Shown here in pieces: positions 35,932-47,934 of a stretch of DNA of 64,000 bases. A program made the translations under genes and the position numbers. Position 1 is the stretch's first letter. The number at the start of each line of letters is the position of its first letter. The DNA is taken from assembly GCA_948567375.1 (NCBI GenBank), contig OX419761.1:33048501-33112500 (forward strand). Direction: 5' to 3'. The notes beneath the pieces were generated by a model. It worked only from the letters and a program-made list of their open reading frames with translations. It had not been told where the DNA came from and did not search any database. Origin of the DNA: Lunularia cruciata (lineage: Eukaryota > Streptophyta > Marchantiopsida > Lunulariales > Lunulariaceae).

Positions 35932-35970
35932 TAAGGGATTTAGGGATTAGGGATTTAGGGCATTGAGTGA
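35932..35970. repeat. Telomere-like TTTAGGG micro-repeat
   Basis: GGGATTTAGGGATTAGGG and a following GATTTAGGG form a short 14-bp period array containing the plant telomere-like heptamer. It is too short and imperfect for a true interstitial telomere. Confidence 0.4.
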
Positions 35971-38059
35971 TCCCCTTCACAAAGCCTCATCCAAACCCTT
36001 TTCCTTGAACACCTTGCACCTACATCCCTTCTTTGTAAAAACCCTACGAGCAATCTCTATCTTGCTTTGGCAACTACAAACAATCCTCCCAATGATCTCT
36101 TGCTTTGATGGTGATCTTCCTTTTGGTTCCTCCTCACAAAAGCAAATCTTCTAGCAATCCCCTTGCTGTACTCTTCTTGCAAGAGATCCCCCTCTTGACC
36201 CCTTAATTCCACAAACAATCTCTGACTTGGCAGCTCTTGCTCCAAGCAATTCCCCTCTCAATCCACCTCTCGTATGTGATCTTGTGAGCAATCCACTTCT
36301 AGTCTTTGTGCTAGGAGAGACCTCCCTCCCAAAACCCTTAATTCTACAAATGACCCTATCTCTTAATGTCATTTGAACCTGGTTTTTGGAGTTTTTATCT
36401 TTTTTCTCATTGTTTACTTAGCTTTTGAGATGGTGTATGGATGTGATGATTTTTGTAGTTTGACTCATCTTGGCTAGATGAGTCTGACTAGGAGAATTAT
36501 GGAGTCATTAATTTTTGTTTAATTAGTATGGACTCATATTCCAATGTGTTATTTTTGTATATGTAGATCCCAAATGTAGGGTGTTTGTAAGCACATGGGA
36601 CATATCCACCCACGCAAGAATGTGAATGGGAGGCCTTCCACTTTGGAATTTGGGCCCATAAGGGAGGCCTTGGAGGTGGGGAGTTCAAGCAAGAGGAGAT
36701 ATGTCCCTCACTCAGTGAGTGTATGAATGATTTCCTTGAGAAACCTCACAATTAAAAGGTGTCTTGTTAGAAAATGGGTATATGTAACTTGGAGACCATT
36801 TTTCCAAATGTTTAGTTTTATTTTTGCACCCACCATGCATCGGAAGGCGGTACAGTACATGGCACACTTGCATTGAATATGAAGACTAAGGTGGAGAAGT
36901 CCAAAGAGGATTATAATTGGAGAGAGCTCATGTTGATTGCAATTGAGGCAAAGTAGGCATTCTTACAAAGCCGTTGAGTCGCCTAGATGGAAGACAATTC
37001 AATATTCCATATTCAACAAAGGAAACAAGGTGCTGCTTGATTTTTTGTGGGTTTGAAGGAATTCAAATACAAGTGTCATTGGGTGTCATCAATTTCTCAC
37101 AAGGTGCAAGAGGGAATTCAAATTAGAGCTTCTCTCACACAAATTCAGAGGTCACACGTCTTTCATATGTGAACACATGTCATATTTTCTTCCATAATAT
37201 TGATACATGGTGCATCTTTTGGTAACATATGCTGTTTTAACTAATTTCTGTTATGAGTGTCTCAGATCAATGCGTGGAGTTAGAGGGTGGCTTCCAAAAG
37301 TAAATTTATGAAATGGCAAATAAAATCATAAGATACTCATTAATTTTTATGGAGACGTCTTGCTTTTGTGTCCGTGCAATTTTATGGGTACCAAAAAAAA
37401 TCTGTACTGAATCTCTAAACTTCAATAAAGAACCCGTGAATTTTGCATTTGAAATGCCCTAGTGTGTTCATGCTCTAGTGCCATGTTTTAATGCTGTCTT
37501 GATTAGTCTCATCAAGGGTAAAGAGTAAGTCTCATCGGGGATCTCAATGTTGTGCTCTAGTATTATCATGAGATCTTGAAAAGAAATTGAATCGCGTGGG
37601 GAGCATAGTGCCATATTCTAATGCTGTCTAGAGAGTCTTGAGAACCTGGAAAATGAATTGCATGCTGGACCCTTGGTGTTGCTTCAACAACCTGAAAATT
37701 GCGGTCTAGTACTTGAAAGAAAGGCATGGAACCTTAAAACCTGAAAATTTTGGATCACATGGAAATCCCTTCATACCACAACGGAGACTGACTGCTCTAG
37801 TCCACAGAGATAAATTATACAGTAGAGTAGAATCTCAATGCCATATCAAAGACCTCAATTGCCACTTACTACTCTGTGTGTTTTGAAGAACCTAAAGAAA
37901 AGTGAATCGCAAGGGAAAATTAGATCAAATCACAAGTGGTGAAGGAGAAACAAGATCAAGTAGAATTGAAAGGAAGAAAAGATGACCATGAAGAAAAAAT
38001 GAAGGATGGGAAGACTCCATCAAGCTGTACAATGGAGAGACAAAAAAGGTAAAATGGGG

Positions 38060-38518
38060 CTAAGCTCCAATAGAGACTATATGAGAAATCTGTCTTATTG
38101 CACCTAAGATATCCAAGCTATGCAAGTCGTATGGTCTACACACAACTGGAGCATCCAAAGAAACATCACCTAATGTGATTGCTCTCCTATGGATTGCACC
38201 AGCCACTGCCCTTTGTAGAGCAATGGACACACGCTGTCTACAAAATGCTACAAAGGATGAGAGTGAGATTGGTACTCCCTGGCGCCTAGCATGATAAGCT
38301 CTAGCGCACTCCCTAATAAATGTGTCAAACGCCGTGTCCATTGCTCCATATAACTCAAAGGCTAGAGGAATGAAGAGGTGACCTAGTTGCATGCTCCTAT
38401 ACTTGGAGACCTTGCGACCTGTTGGTGCACTCGCTGTCCATCCAAGGGGATGGGTAATCACTTCCTCCAAAATTGTATCTTGCATAGGGTCCGTAACCAC
38501 AACATCCATTACTGTCAC
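38060..38518 (-). CDS. C-terminal endonuclease-like domain of LINE-like copy 2
   Basis: The longest open stretch of the element, 152 codons. It begins MTVMDVVVTDPMQDTILEEV, goes through HPLGWTASAPTGRKVSKYRS, GHLFIPLAFELYGAMDTAFD and TFIRECARAYHARR, and ends with a helical stretch and SLDILGAIRQISHIVS. The preceding frame holds CVRADLYLV. R-x-D..., D-V-V-V-T-D and K-x-x-K-Y fit the acid-acid-lysine pattern of PD-(D/E)XK-type nucleases at the C-terminus of R2-like elements, which nick target DNA. It is intact in itself but detached from the RT by stops, so it is probably not expressed as an enzyme. Copy 1 has the homologous but broken segment at about 22890-23350. Confidence 0.55.
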   Translation of the reverse strand: MTVMDVVVTDPMQDTILEEVITHPLGWTASAPTGRKVSKYRSMQLGHLFIPLAFELYGAMDTAFDTFIRECARAYHARRQGVPISLSSFVAFCRQRVSIALQRAVAGAIHRRAITLGDVSLDAPVVCRPYDLHSLDILGAIRQISHIVSIGA

Positions 38519-38529
38519 TTGATCATCTC

Positions 38530-39265
38530 AAACCAAGTATAAGTCTGCCCTAACACAAGTCATCTGCAAAGCATACAAATGCTCCCTCCAAGCCAAGTTT
38601 CCACTCTCTTGTGCCATAGCAAACACTATGTCCCTAATAGCGTCATGGATAGCTATCATTTATCCTCCAAAAGGACACCATGTCATGTGGACCACTGTTG
38701 CATCTAGTGTAGAACCACACTCACAAGTGAGTAATGAAGATGCAGATGGGTGGACTAAACCTAGGCAAAACCTCATCTTTGTAGAGAAAGTAGCTTGTGC
38801 AAGTTGGAATGCCCTAATGCACAATTCAGCTAGGATCCAAGAGCCTGCACCCTTGCTTGAGCAAGAGCAAAGATGTGCTCTAGTAGCCTAAGGAATGGAC
38901 AAGTCAACTAAGAGAGAATGTAGCGTATGCTCACACGGTTGCTCCATCAAGGAAGACTGTAAATCTCTAGTCCAATCTGACAATTGTGAAGCAAAAGGTA
39001 GAAAATCCTCTTGTGCCTGTGAAGATAGACTATCTCTCGTCTGCCGCAATAACATTTGGAGAGAAAAGGATCCTCCCTCCACCTTTGTCACATAAGTCTC
39101 TAAAATTGGCCTATCAATAACCACAAAACAAGAGGAAAGTAGGGGTGCCAAGAGAGCCCAACTACCCAAAAACACTATAAGTGCCATCTCCTCCATAGAT
39201 TGCAAGCCAACTCCTCCATATGAGATAGGCAGAGTTGTTTGTCTACATGCCAAATCCCTTGTCAC
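38530..39265 (-). pseudogene. RT connector and CCHC zinc motif of LINE-like copy 2
   Basis: The 125-codon minus frame 38888-39265 reads TRDLACRQTTLPISYGGVGL, MEEMALIVFLGSWALLAPLL and RPILETYVTKVEGGSFSLQM. The next frame (about 38860-38530) holds RFCLGLVHPSASSL, then CECGSTLDATVVHMTWCPFG, a C-x-C...H-x3-C zinc motif, and IAIHDAIRDIVFAMAQESG leading to CVRADLYLV. In R2-like elements a CCHC motif sits exactly between RT thumb and endonuclease. Copy 1 has the same segments at 22106-22894, with Tyr for the zinc His. Confidence 0.55.
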
Positions 39266-39299
39266 ACCTCAAATGCCCTTGGTCGAATAATATCACCAA

Positions 39300-40234
39300 A
39301 GACTCCTATAATCCTCCTATCAAAAGCTCTCAAATGTGATAAGAAGGACGATGAGAGGGGGAGGAGTGGGGAATTGTATGGATGAGGTAGGATGGTCGAC
39401 AAGCAATACTGGAGGAGAGTATACCAAATGACACCAGTGGATCTCCTAGTAATGGAAGGTCATCCACATGGAGAACATGCTCTACAAGGGTAGCGTCTAA
39501 GAAACATGTGACAAAATCCTTTGATCCTATTGGCACTCCAAGAACACAAAGTCCATATGTGGATGTGATACACTCCTCTGGAAGGTCAAGGTGGAGAGGG
39601 ATACCTAAAAGGGACCATGCCCTTCACTTTGACACCTTGACTCTCTAGCCTACTAGATGTAGCTCAGTAGTCAAGTAGTCAAAGGCATGCCTAATCTGAT
39701 CTACAGGGCTTATGATGTGTATATCATCTGCCAAGTAGTGAAATACACAACTTGGCATGGCCAAAGTAGTAGATAGGAGAGCTCTAAAGTGCGCCATGGC
39801 AAATAAGGTCCCCCCAAAGGATCTCCTTGATGTGTACCAATAGTTGACTCCAAGATGGTGACCCCCTCCTGTGAACTACCGTGCTGGTAGTAAAGAGAAG
39901 CAAGAGAGCCATAAAAGACCGCACAAAAGGAATGAGACTCGCTAAGGATCCACATCCTCCTTGAGCTCTCTAAAGATGGATGCCCATGAGATGCTATTAA
40001 AAGTGTTCTAAACATCCACCTCTAGTAAGACCCACTCCAGATGGATATCTAGGAGTGCCCTAATGTATAGAGATATAGTCTACATCCTCCCGGTGTAGCT
40101 ACTCCAAATTGATGTGGATTGAGATGCTGTGGAAAGTGAGAATGATGCTGAAAGATAATGATACGACTGACCAAACGCAAAAAGATCTCTCCAATAGCAA
40201 GCGGTCTAATACTTTCTTTGTCCTTCTCCGTCAT
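39300..40234 (-). pseudogene. Reverse transcriptase of LINE-like copy 2
   Basis: The 40234-40049 frame has RPLAIGEIFLRLVSRIIIF and NPHQFGVATPGG, the finger motifs of a non-LTR RT. 40015-39710 has FCAVFYGSLASLYYQHGSSQ and GTHQGDPLGGP (the conserved QGDPLG motif). In the next frame YLADDIHI supplies the catalytic ADD at about 39730. Downstream, GSKDFVTCFLDATLVEHVLH (39330-39536) belongs to the thumb. Frameshifts occur near 40040 and 39730. The enzyme would copy element RNA at a nicked target site. Confidence 0.7.
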
Positions 40235-40412
40235 GAAGAATCAAATAGCACTTAACACCCGACTAATAGACATAGGAATATCTCATCTCGCTAAACCCGA
40301 TAACCCAAAACTATCACATGAAATGAAGAATCAAATAGCACTTAACACTCGACTAATAGACATAGGAATATCTCATCTCGCTAAACCCAATAACCCGAAA
40401 CTATCACATGAA
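40233..40412. repeat. 90-bp tandem duplication (two units)
   Basis: 40233-40322 and 40323-40412 both begin ATGAAGAATCAAATAGCACT and differ at about three bases. The unit is 30 codons long and lies at the 5' border of LINE-like copy 2. Confidence 0.92.
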
Positions 40413-40430
40413 ACAACTCGATAAACCCAC

Positions 40431-43400
40431 TACCTGAAAACAATCCCTAAGGTGCTCATAAACCATCCTTGGCAAGCCTTCGGATCAAGTACGCGGGGAA
40501 TTGAAAGGAGAGAATATAAATATAGGGCATGGTCCCCTGCATAACAAACAAAGTTCATTTTCTAGTAAGAACAATGGTGTCGTTGACCTGACAAGAGCCA
40601 AGAGTGCCAAATCACCCACTCTTGACCCTAACATATCCTCGAGATGGTTAAAGTGACGCCAAGTAAATCTTAACCGTACTAGTTGGTGTCCGCGGTTCCG
40701 TCGTTGAATATAGATTTGCTGAGAATAAGGGTAGTCCAGCAGTTCCATTGAAGACGGCCCAACTTTCGAGGAACCTGTCTAGTGTCAAGGTGATCAATTG
40801 GTAGAGATAGCGACTCCAAAGAAAGCACACGCATAGGGATTCTTAAAACCAGCCTGAATGTGAGATTCACTGGTTTCTTGAAAGTTGTATTGTCACTGTA
40901 TCTCAAATACGGTTTTTAATGAAGCAGTGTTGCCTGCCGAGACAAGCTCTGTAGACAACATTCGTCTAAACCTGATACACGTCATTAGAAGGGTTTATCG
41001 TTGTCACATAGTCAGTGGTTATGGTTGGATCTGGACGAGACCCACAGTTCTGCACGGTAGCTCGGTCCAGAACGTAAATAGGAGCGGAAGTGACAGGAAG
41101 CTGATGTAAATTCCAAGGTGGCCATCAATATCATATAGTCATTGATCATGGTTGCACCTGGGCGAGATTCAAATATTTTCACTGTAGAACGGTCCGTTAC
41201 GTCCGTAGGAGCCGAGATATCGAGATGGTGTAAGAGACCAGTCTAGCCACGAGAGTAAAGTTCAGTCTCGTCTTAATTTCTTGAAGAAAAAGAGATTTGG
41301 TGTTGAAGGTGCTGTTCATTCTACTCACTTTTTCCCAAGCTACTACTTGACTTCATGGATCTAGGTTGAGTATAGTTCAAAATATGGAGCTAGATTAGAA
41401 TCTGGTCAGGTTAAGACTGCCGTATCTAAGAATGGTCTGTGTCGAGGCACTGTGACTCAAAAATAGACATCCACCTTAGCTCTAGCTACCTAATTCACCT
41501 TGACCTCCGGTACCCTGATAGTTGATAAGGAGAAGCAGACTATGTGAACCCGCTGCTGGTGGAACGGAAACCAAGAAACATCACCAGGTAGTTAGGAACA
41601 AATCAACTTTGTTGGTAATTGTCTCGAACGCTATCTTTGGAACTTTTTGCGGGAGTCTGCTGTATGTATGTGTGTTAATCTTCCCTCATGATACAACACT
41701 AGTTACGGCTATCAACCTGTGGCTTATTGTATCCTCGGATGTGGAAGATTCTGTTTTGCTGTACTTCAGCTGTTCGTATAAGGAAGGATTCTATATTACG
41801 TACAACTAATCAGTAATCAGTCGATCCATGAGCTTGATCAATTCCTTCATTGACAGCCGGAGTTTGAGTTCCAGAGCAATAGTCTGGTAAGAATAGACCC
41901 CAACGAGTCACTACTATTTAAGGTAGGGATCTGTGGCTCCTGTAATACACAGTACCCTCAGGAAAAGTGGTCAAGACATATTTTACTGCCGCTGACACAG
42001 TGATATAATAGAAAGATGGGCCGGTTCAAATCAAAGGACAATCACTTTTCCACGATATGTCTCTCTCCTGGAGAGACAGTAGTCGATCGAGGTTGAAACA
42101 TTGTGTGAACAGTTCCTGCCTCCCATTGCAGTTATCTGTGGAATATGCCAGGAGTTAGGTTTGCTCGTCCATCTGCATGATGAAACGACAAAAGTAGCGA
42201 GCGACCAGAAACCTGATTTGTTTTCTCGGTTCTCGGGAGCTCCGGCACGTGGAAATTTGGATACACTTTGTCCCTTTCGACGTTTAACTATGAGAAGTTC
42301 TCGAACGGACGCTGAAATAAAATGAAAGAAACGCTTCAATTGCCTTGTGATAGCGATCAAGATAGATGTTCGAGTTGGAAGGATGTAAACAGCGGGAGAA
42401 CCATATCCCATGTCGAGGGGAAGTGAGCGAAGGATATCATCAATATGCATAGGTTGGAGCGATTCGGCTTTGTCAATTCTAGATCTGTCTTACCCAAAAA
42501 GCTTCATTCCTCGTGCGTCACCGTCCTCAAATTTGTCGTCTTCTGGCAGAGAACTGCTACAATCCATAAATCCACCGGCGTGTACCTTGGGAGCTGAGTT
42601 GCAAACTATTGGAGAGTCCAGGGTTACAGTAGTGGATTGAATTCAGATGGAGTGAGGATGATAGACTCTGGCCATCCCAATGAGGCTCCTACACATGCCA
42701 GCGCGACCTTATTCCGGCTTCTCCAAACTGCCCTTCCGCCAGCTTGAGATCAACCAGGGAAACATATACAATAATGAAAATTATTCAGGAGCTTAAGTCA
42801 CTACAGTCAGTGATAGGCAGGAATCACGGCACTTGGTCTAGGATGATAAGACCTTCTTCAGAGGCCACACGACTCGATTTCAGGATATGAATTTGAGAAT
42901 CGGTATAATTTATAGGGCTGTCAGATTCAGTTCTAAGCTCAGCTTCTGGAACGCGTGCACAACTATTCTTAGAGTCATTTTGAGGGCCTGGCTTGCATTT
43001 CTTTGATCTTGCTTCAGAATTTGCATCATGCTCATGCCCGTAACCTGTAACTTAGCAGAAGCTTGAATTGTTAACGCTAGATCTCCAGCCTCAGGTGCAA
43101 CTAGCTAGCAGCTGTAGGTCTTCTGCCTATCGAACTGAACTGAATCTGGTTATCGGCTGCGCACAAATTGCTGATTGACTAAGACGTGTTTCCTCCGCTG
43201 GCTTTGTTCCGGAAAGCTGAAAACACCGCAGGACATGGTTACGCTGCCTCCTTTAAGGACATATTAATCTTCAAGAGCTATCCGATGGAATGTACCTACT
43301 TCTGCAATCTGAAAATATTGTGGAGGTTTGACCTACCGAGTACAATCCATGACCTTATCTAACCAGTAATACAGCTAAAACTCTGTTGCATTAGTGTGTA

Positions 43401-46400
43401 CATTATGGACTGAGCTGAATTTGTGAAAAACGTACTCCCTGAACAAAACTTCACAATATTGTTGTGATGATTTCATCAAATGGCCATCAAATAATACGAA
43501 AATCGAAACTCAAGATTGACTGCAGGTCGAGTTTCTCATAAGGAATAAATAGGTTGGTTGAGGGGAAGGTGCGGTAATGTTGCGTGCGAGTAGTTGAATA
43601 CATGCCTCCAATGATTACTAAACAAAGTGCGTATGTTTCACAATCACTCGATAGAATCACATGCAAATCCTATTTGCGCGTGTTGAACCTCCAATACCAA
43701 CTTTATCGTTGCAGCAACATTCAACAAATAGATGTCAAATCACAAAGACGAGAAGCATTCCAGGATACTAGGTATCACCGAGCACATATATCTAACCCGT
43801 AAATCACGTGATGCGATTGCCATTTCTGTTGATAAACTTATGAGAGTCTTGCAATTAATTGTATTCTTGAGTTCATATGTCAAATTTAGATGTGTTTGTT
43901 GAAAACTTTGAATGTGATTGGCCTTTGCTTTGGGTTCTGCTCTTCTCACTGAAAATTAGGATGAGACATTTGAAGTCACAAACACGCGCAAAACGGCTAG
44001 CCTTGTTGTTTGAATCAGTCTCCGTCAACATATGATATCGTAACGAATTCATAATATCTCCAGATTCCCCCCCTGAATTTTCCAACATCCAGATATCTAG
44101 GTACTAGCACTGCAGGGACCTAAAGTTTGCGGTCAGTCAAGAAACTGTGCCGTAGCAAATTTCGTGTCCTTGCCAGTAGTAAGATCTGTCAGTACAATGA
44201 TGAAATTGAATCTAGTATTTGATTCGGTATGGACGTTGAATTCGTGATTGGACCAGTGATCGCTCGAGAATATACGAACAGTATGTCCCCGAATTGTGGA
44301 ACTATTTTAAATTCTGTGTTGTGTCGGTACTGTCTCTAGAGTAACATCAATTATAGACATTGTATGAGACGATTCTCGCCTACACCACCGCCCATACGAC
44401 AGGATTCTATGAGAAGAAAAAACTCGCAGAAGTCCTTATGCTCTACAATATATAACCGAGGACTAACTAATCGAGTGCTGTCAAACAGCGCTGTATTCAC
44501 CAATAGTCAGTTTCTGAAAGGGGTAGAAGGCAGCATTGTCTGACGAACATGACGGACATGCTACACGATGACGTGAAGGTTGTAAAAGCTCTCGACAGAT
44601 GACAATTATGGTCGATTTCTGAACTTCATCAGCCCACGTAAGCATTTTGTCTTCCTTCCAGTGTCCTAACATTCTCACCGCACTCACAGCGTCCACGACG
44701 CATGTTCTATTCAAAGGACTTCTCTTCTCTTCGGGGTCTGTCTGTCCCCTCCCATCAAGGTACAGCAACCCGGCCAATAATGGACTGTTTTTGGGACCCA
44801 ACGAGGTTCTCTTCCTGGGAGCATATTTCCACTGTTACACTCGGAACTAGTGTGTTCTGCTTCTTCTTTAACGCGTGTCCTGCCCTTCGACCAAGGACAC
44901 CTTTTTATCCTTCCAAGGTTGTCCCGCACTACGCTTCTCATTGTGGGAACTTGCCCTTCCCCACTTAATATATTCGAAATTGCTTCCACATGTTCCACAC
45001 TTGAGGTAGATGGATACTTTCCCGACCTAGCTCCCTCAGCAAAAGTTTGCACTTGGAATTATTAATCTGGTTGGCAACATGAACCCGTCATCAAGATCTA
45101 GAAACCAAATATACCGAGATCAAAGATTTTGTTTTGTGGGATTAACTCGTTGACAACATGATAAAAGGGATACATTTGTTGGTATATTGTATCCTGCAAT
45201 TGCTGATGTCTTTTTTAGAACATTGGATATATGCCCAAAGATCTGTGTCAATGACCAGATACGGTTTCAAGCTAGCCTCACTGACATGAAAAAATCTGTT
45301 TTGTGAATCTAGTCTAACACATCTCATGCCATTCAGGGTGACGGGCAGATAAGGGTGATATGCTTTTTGATCATGAGCATGATTTGGAAACTGTGACATG
45401 GTGTATGTTCTAGACAAGTAAATAGAGGTTTTGGTAGTAACCCTTGGAGTCCTGGTCCAGGAGACTTTGTCCTTACTTCCGCGTTCCCGGTATAAATCGA
45501 AACACCATCAACTGGTATATTAGCTCGCGAGGCAATTACCCTCAATAGACGAACAGTCTCCTGCATACGATAGAATCTTTTAAGATATGTGATTTTTGAC
45601 TACAATATCTATTTCGTGGCAAGTAAGTGTGTCCCTAACGAACGGATTAGAGATGAACAATCCTATGTCCACGAGTCTTTGTCGTTTCCTCCTCCAAGTT
45701 GTATGGTGCCGACCACTTATGGTATGGAATGAATTGTAGTGCTTTATATGCTTATAAGCATTCAGATTGTCGCTTGGTCACTGTAATGTTAGCCGCTTCT
45801 CATTTCTCCCCTTGGATATTCTAAATCTATTCTAAACGGACACAACCTACAGTCACAAGAGTGCCAAAATCAGGTACCATGATATGACAAGTTTTATGTT
45901 TAAAATGACCGGATGATAAATCATTGCTACAGTATATATAGAATCAACACGACTGTTTTTGCATGATGAGAGCAAGCTACTGGTACATTTTCATTTGTTA
46001 TGATAGATTCTGAATTAAAATAGGTGATCCAGACAATCTTAAATTGATCCCGACACATAGCAAAACATCAAAGCCCTCTCCAACTTAAAGGTAGATCAGT
46101 ATTCTACTTCACGAACTCTAGTCATGTGACCCAGGTACAGATTTAGAACTATGACACAAAACTTATGCCATCAGGCTACCTTACAGAGTTGGCTGCACTG
46201 AATGCAATCTTCCTGAAGTTAATCTAACGTGCACCAGGGACTCATTTAGAAGCATGACACACAACTCGTGCGATCAGGCTACCTTTCAGAGTTGGCTGCA
46301 CTGCATGAAATCTTCCTGAAGTTAATCTTACGTGCACTACCACAGGGAGGACATCAGAAGAATCCGTTTCAACACACTAGTTAACTCATATTTAGTCTAT

Positions 46401-46525
46401 GATCGTGTCCTCTTTTTGGAGTATTTAGGGAAGTCCGTATTTAGTGTAAAGGAAAGCGGAGAAGAGGAGAAAGACCTTACCATAGGAGTATCTGCGCCTC
46501 TAGTTCCCCACCCTCTGGCAGCCGC

Positions 46526-46529
<4 letters not shown>
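40431..46529. other. No recognisable gene; two local duplications
   Basis: Frames of up to about 140 codons occur (for example 42031-42450 minus and 44711-45052 minus), but none has a domain, a codon pattern or splice continuation I can support. 41002-41222 contains two strongly diverged copies of a 120-bp unit, and 46141-46337 a 103-bp tandem duplication. It could hold regulatory sequence or unrecognised exons. Confidence 0.35.
46141..46337. repeat. 103-bp tandem duplication (two units)
   Basis: 46141-46243 and 46244-46337 share ATTTAGAA, ATCAGGCTACCTT, CAGAGTTGGCTGCACTG and TCTTCCTGAAGTTAATCT. They are moderately diverged. Confidence 0.88.

Positions 46530-46593
<64 letters not shown>
46530..46593. 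repeat. (TA)n microsatellite, 64 bp
   Basis: Uninterrupted TA repeat. Frames on both strands read through it as Ile-Tyr repeats and create artefactual open frames (46332-46727 plus and 46397-46756 minus). It lies about 1.3 kb upstream of the SRO-like gene. Confidence 0.97.
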
Positions 46594-46596
<3 letters not shown>

Positions 46597-47598
46597 TCAA
46601 ACGAAACTGGACTCGCAAAAGGACAAGAAAAGCCCACACCTGTAGAGAAAAAGCTATTCCTTTTCTCCGATGGAGATCTTGTTTTTTGACAACTCTAAGC
46701 TGGGTGTGGCAACCTCCACGCAGATAATCTAGGCCCTCGGTCAAAGACAAGGACAAGGAATGTTATGCTTTCAGCATGGGAACTAAAGCCCCCTTACTAA
46801 AAAGTGGAGGAATAGATTCCCGGACTATGGGAATGAGACCTAAATTCATTCCTTCCTTCCTTTTCCAGGTTCCGAGAAATAATGGTGAAGGCCATGGAAT
46901 TATGGGGTATAGTGTATACCTCGGCACTTTTGAGCTAGAGAATATTTGTATTACCCCAACGACGTCAACATATATTCAGTGTGTATACAGCTGTATTATA
47001 ATGACAGAGAAGGGCAATTACAACACCGGTATCTGAAATTCCAGTCTTGTGGAATGTCGAGGAATAAAAGTAGGAAACTCCGCAACAAATCGGCCTGGAA
47101 TCTCGTTGAGCCTGACAGTGCACTACTACAGTCTTTAGCACAGCTGACGTTGACACTTGGCGAAGCAGTGCTACCGGTGTTACCCGGTGCCCAGTACTGG
47201 CTGCGGGTGTCAGGTCGTAAGTCGTGGGCGCAGTCCTCACGCTTGTCCCTAAACTCTGTCTTACATTCTGTTGCGATCCCCTTGGTGTTGTCCTATGCGG
47301 ACGTCGTCGGTCCTGGAGGGAAGGATAGACGGATGGACGGACAGCACGATGGGAATGGACGTTGTATAATAATATCTCATGGCTCCGTGATTTGATTCAG
47401 CAACGCGTGATCCAGCGGGGAAAATCTCAAGCCCTCGCACTGCCGTCAGGAAACGCGAAGATCAAGAGTGTGAGAAGTCTATTGAAAGTCAAAAGAGCTC
47501 TCGTGAAGATGCCGGAGAGTTCAGACCCGTGAGGCAGCGATACGAGAAGATTTTGATACAGAATTTCTATGCTACACGCGAAGCAAGTGGAGGAACGT

Positions 47599-47628
47599 CT
47601 ATCTATCTATCTATCTATCTATATATCT
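47599..47628. repeat. (CTAT)n microsatellite
   Basis: A run of CTAT units, with a shorter ATAG run at 47837-47850 on the opposite sense. Both lie in the probable promoter or 5' leader of the SRO-like gene. Confidence 0.9.
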
Positions 47629-47934
47629 GGTGAAGCTTGATTATGAGCCGCGGATGAAAATTCAGCAGCGGTTGAATATGCTGATGATGATATCGGTGGG
47701 CAGGTTGCAATTGTCGTTGATTAAGATGTTACAGGGGCTGGGGAACTAGTGAATGGGAATTGATGCGGTGTGATAGAAGACGAGAGGAAGAGAAATTGGA
47801 CTACTGCATGACTCCTGTTCACCTCGTGGAGGCGAGTAGATAGATAGATAGGACGGCAACAAGATGTGAATTTTCCTCACGAAGAAACTGCTTACCAGTC
47901 TCAATATGCTGCATCGTAGTTTGTAGGAAAACCT

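Larger units (their letters stand above)
34354..37984. other. AT-rich non-coding stretch with local repeats
   Basis: No gene was found. It holds an imperfect 20-bp inverted repeat (34843-34862 with 34877-34896), a 159-bp tandem duplication (35172-35486), a short TTTAGGG-like stretch (35932-35970), and a CT-rich block (35880-36370) with degenerate units around CCTTAATTCYACAAA. Confidence 0.45.
37985..40430 (-). mobile_element. LINE-like element copy 2 with RT, CCHC and endonuclease-like end
   Basis: Reading leftward: RT (about 40234-39300), thumb/connector (39265-38888), CCHC motif (about 38740-38690), and a conserved C-terminal domain (38518-38060). The tail homology with copy 1 runs to about 37990. 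The layout RT, CCHC, then a domain with RADLYLV, MDVVVTDP and a later GRKVSKYRSM resembles the restriction-like endonuclease arrangement of R2-type non-LTR elements (R/P-D, then D, then K). No LTRs are visible. Frameshifts and stops break the ORF, so it is a pseudoelement. The class assignment is inference from domain order. Confidence 0.65.

Noticed and set aside
35932-35970. Interstitial telomere
   Set aside because: Only a few degenerate TTTAGGG units; more likely a local low-complexity repeat.
42031-42450. 139-codon minus-strand frame
   Set aside because: No recognisable domain, and an overlapping plus-strand frame of similar quality. There is no exon partner, so it is not called a gene.
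44481-45065. Overlapping 70- to 113-codon frames on both strands
   Set aside because: Mutual overlap in several frames, no domain, and no splice chain. Moderate GC content alone explains the open stretches.
46332-46756. Open frames with long Ile-Tyr repeats on both strands
   Set aside because: They are produced by the (TA)n microsatellite at 46530-46593, which has no stops in these frames. The flanks have no domain or splice support.
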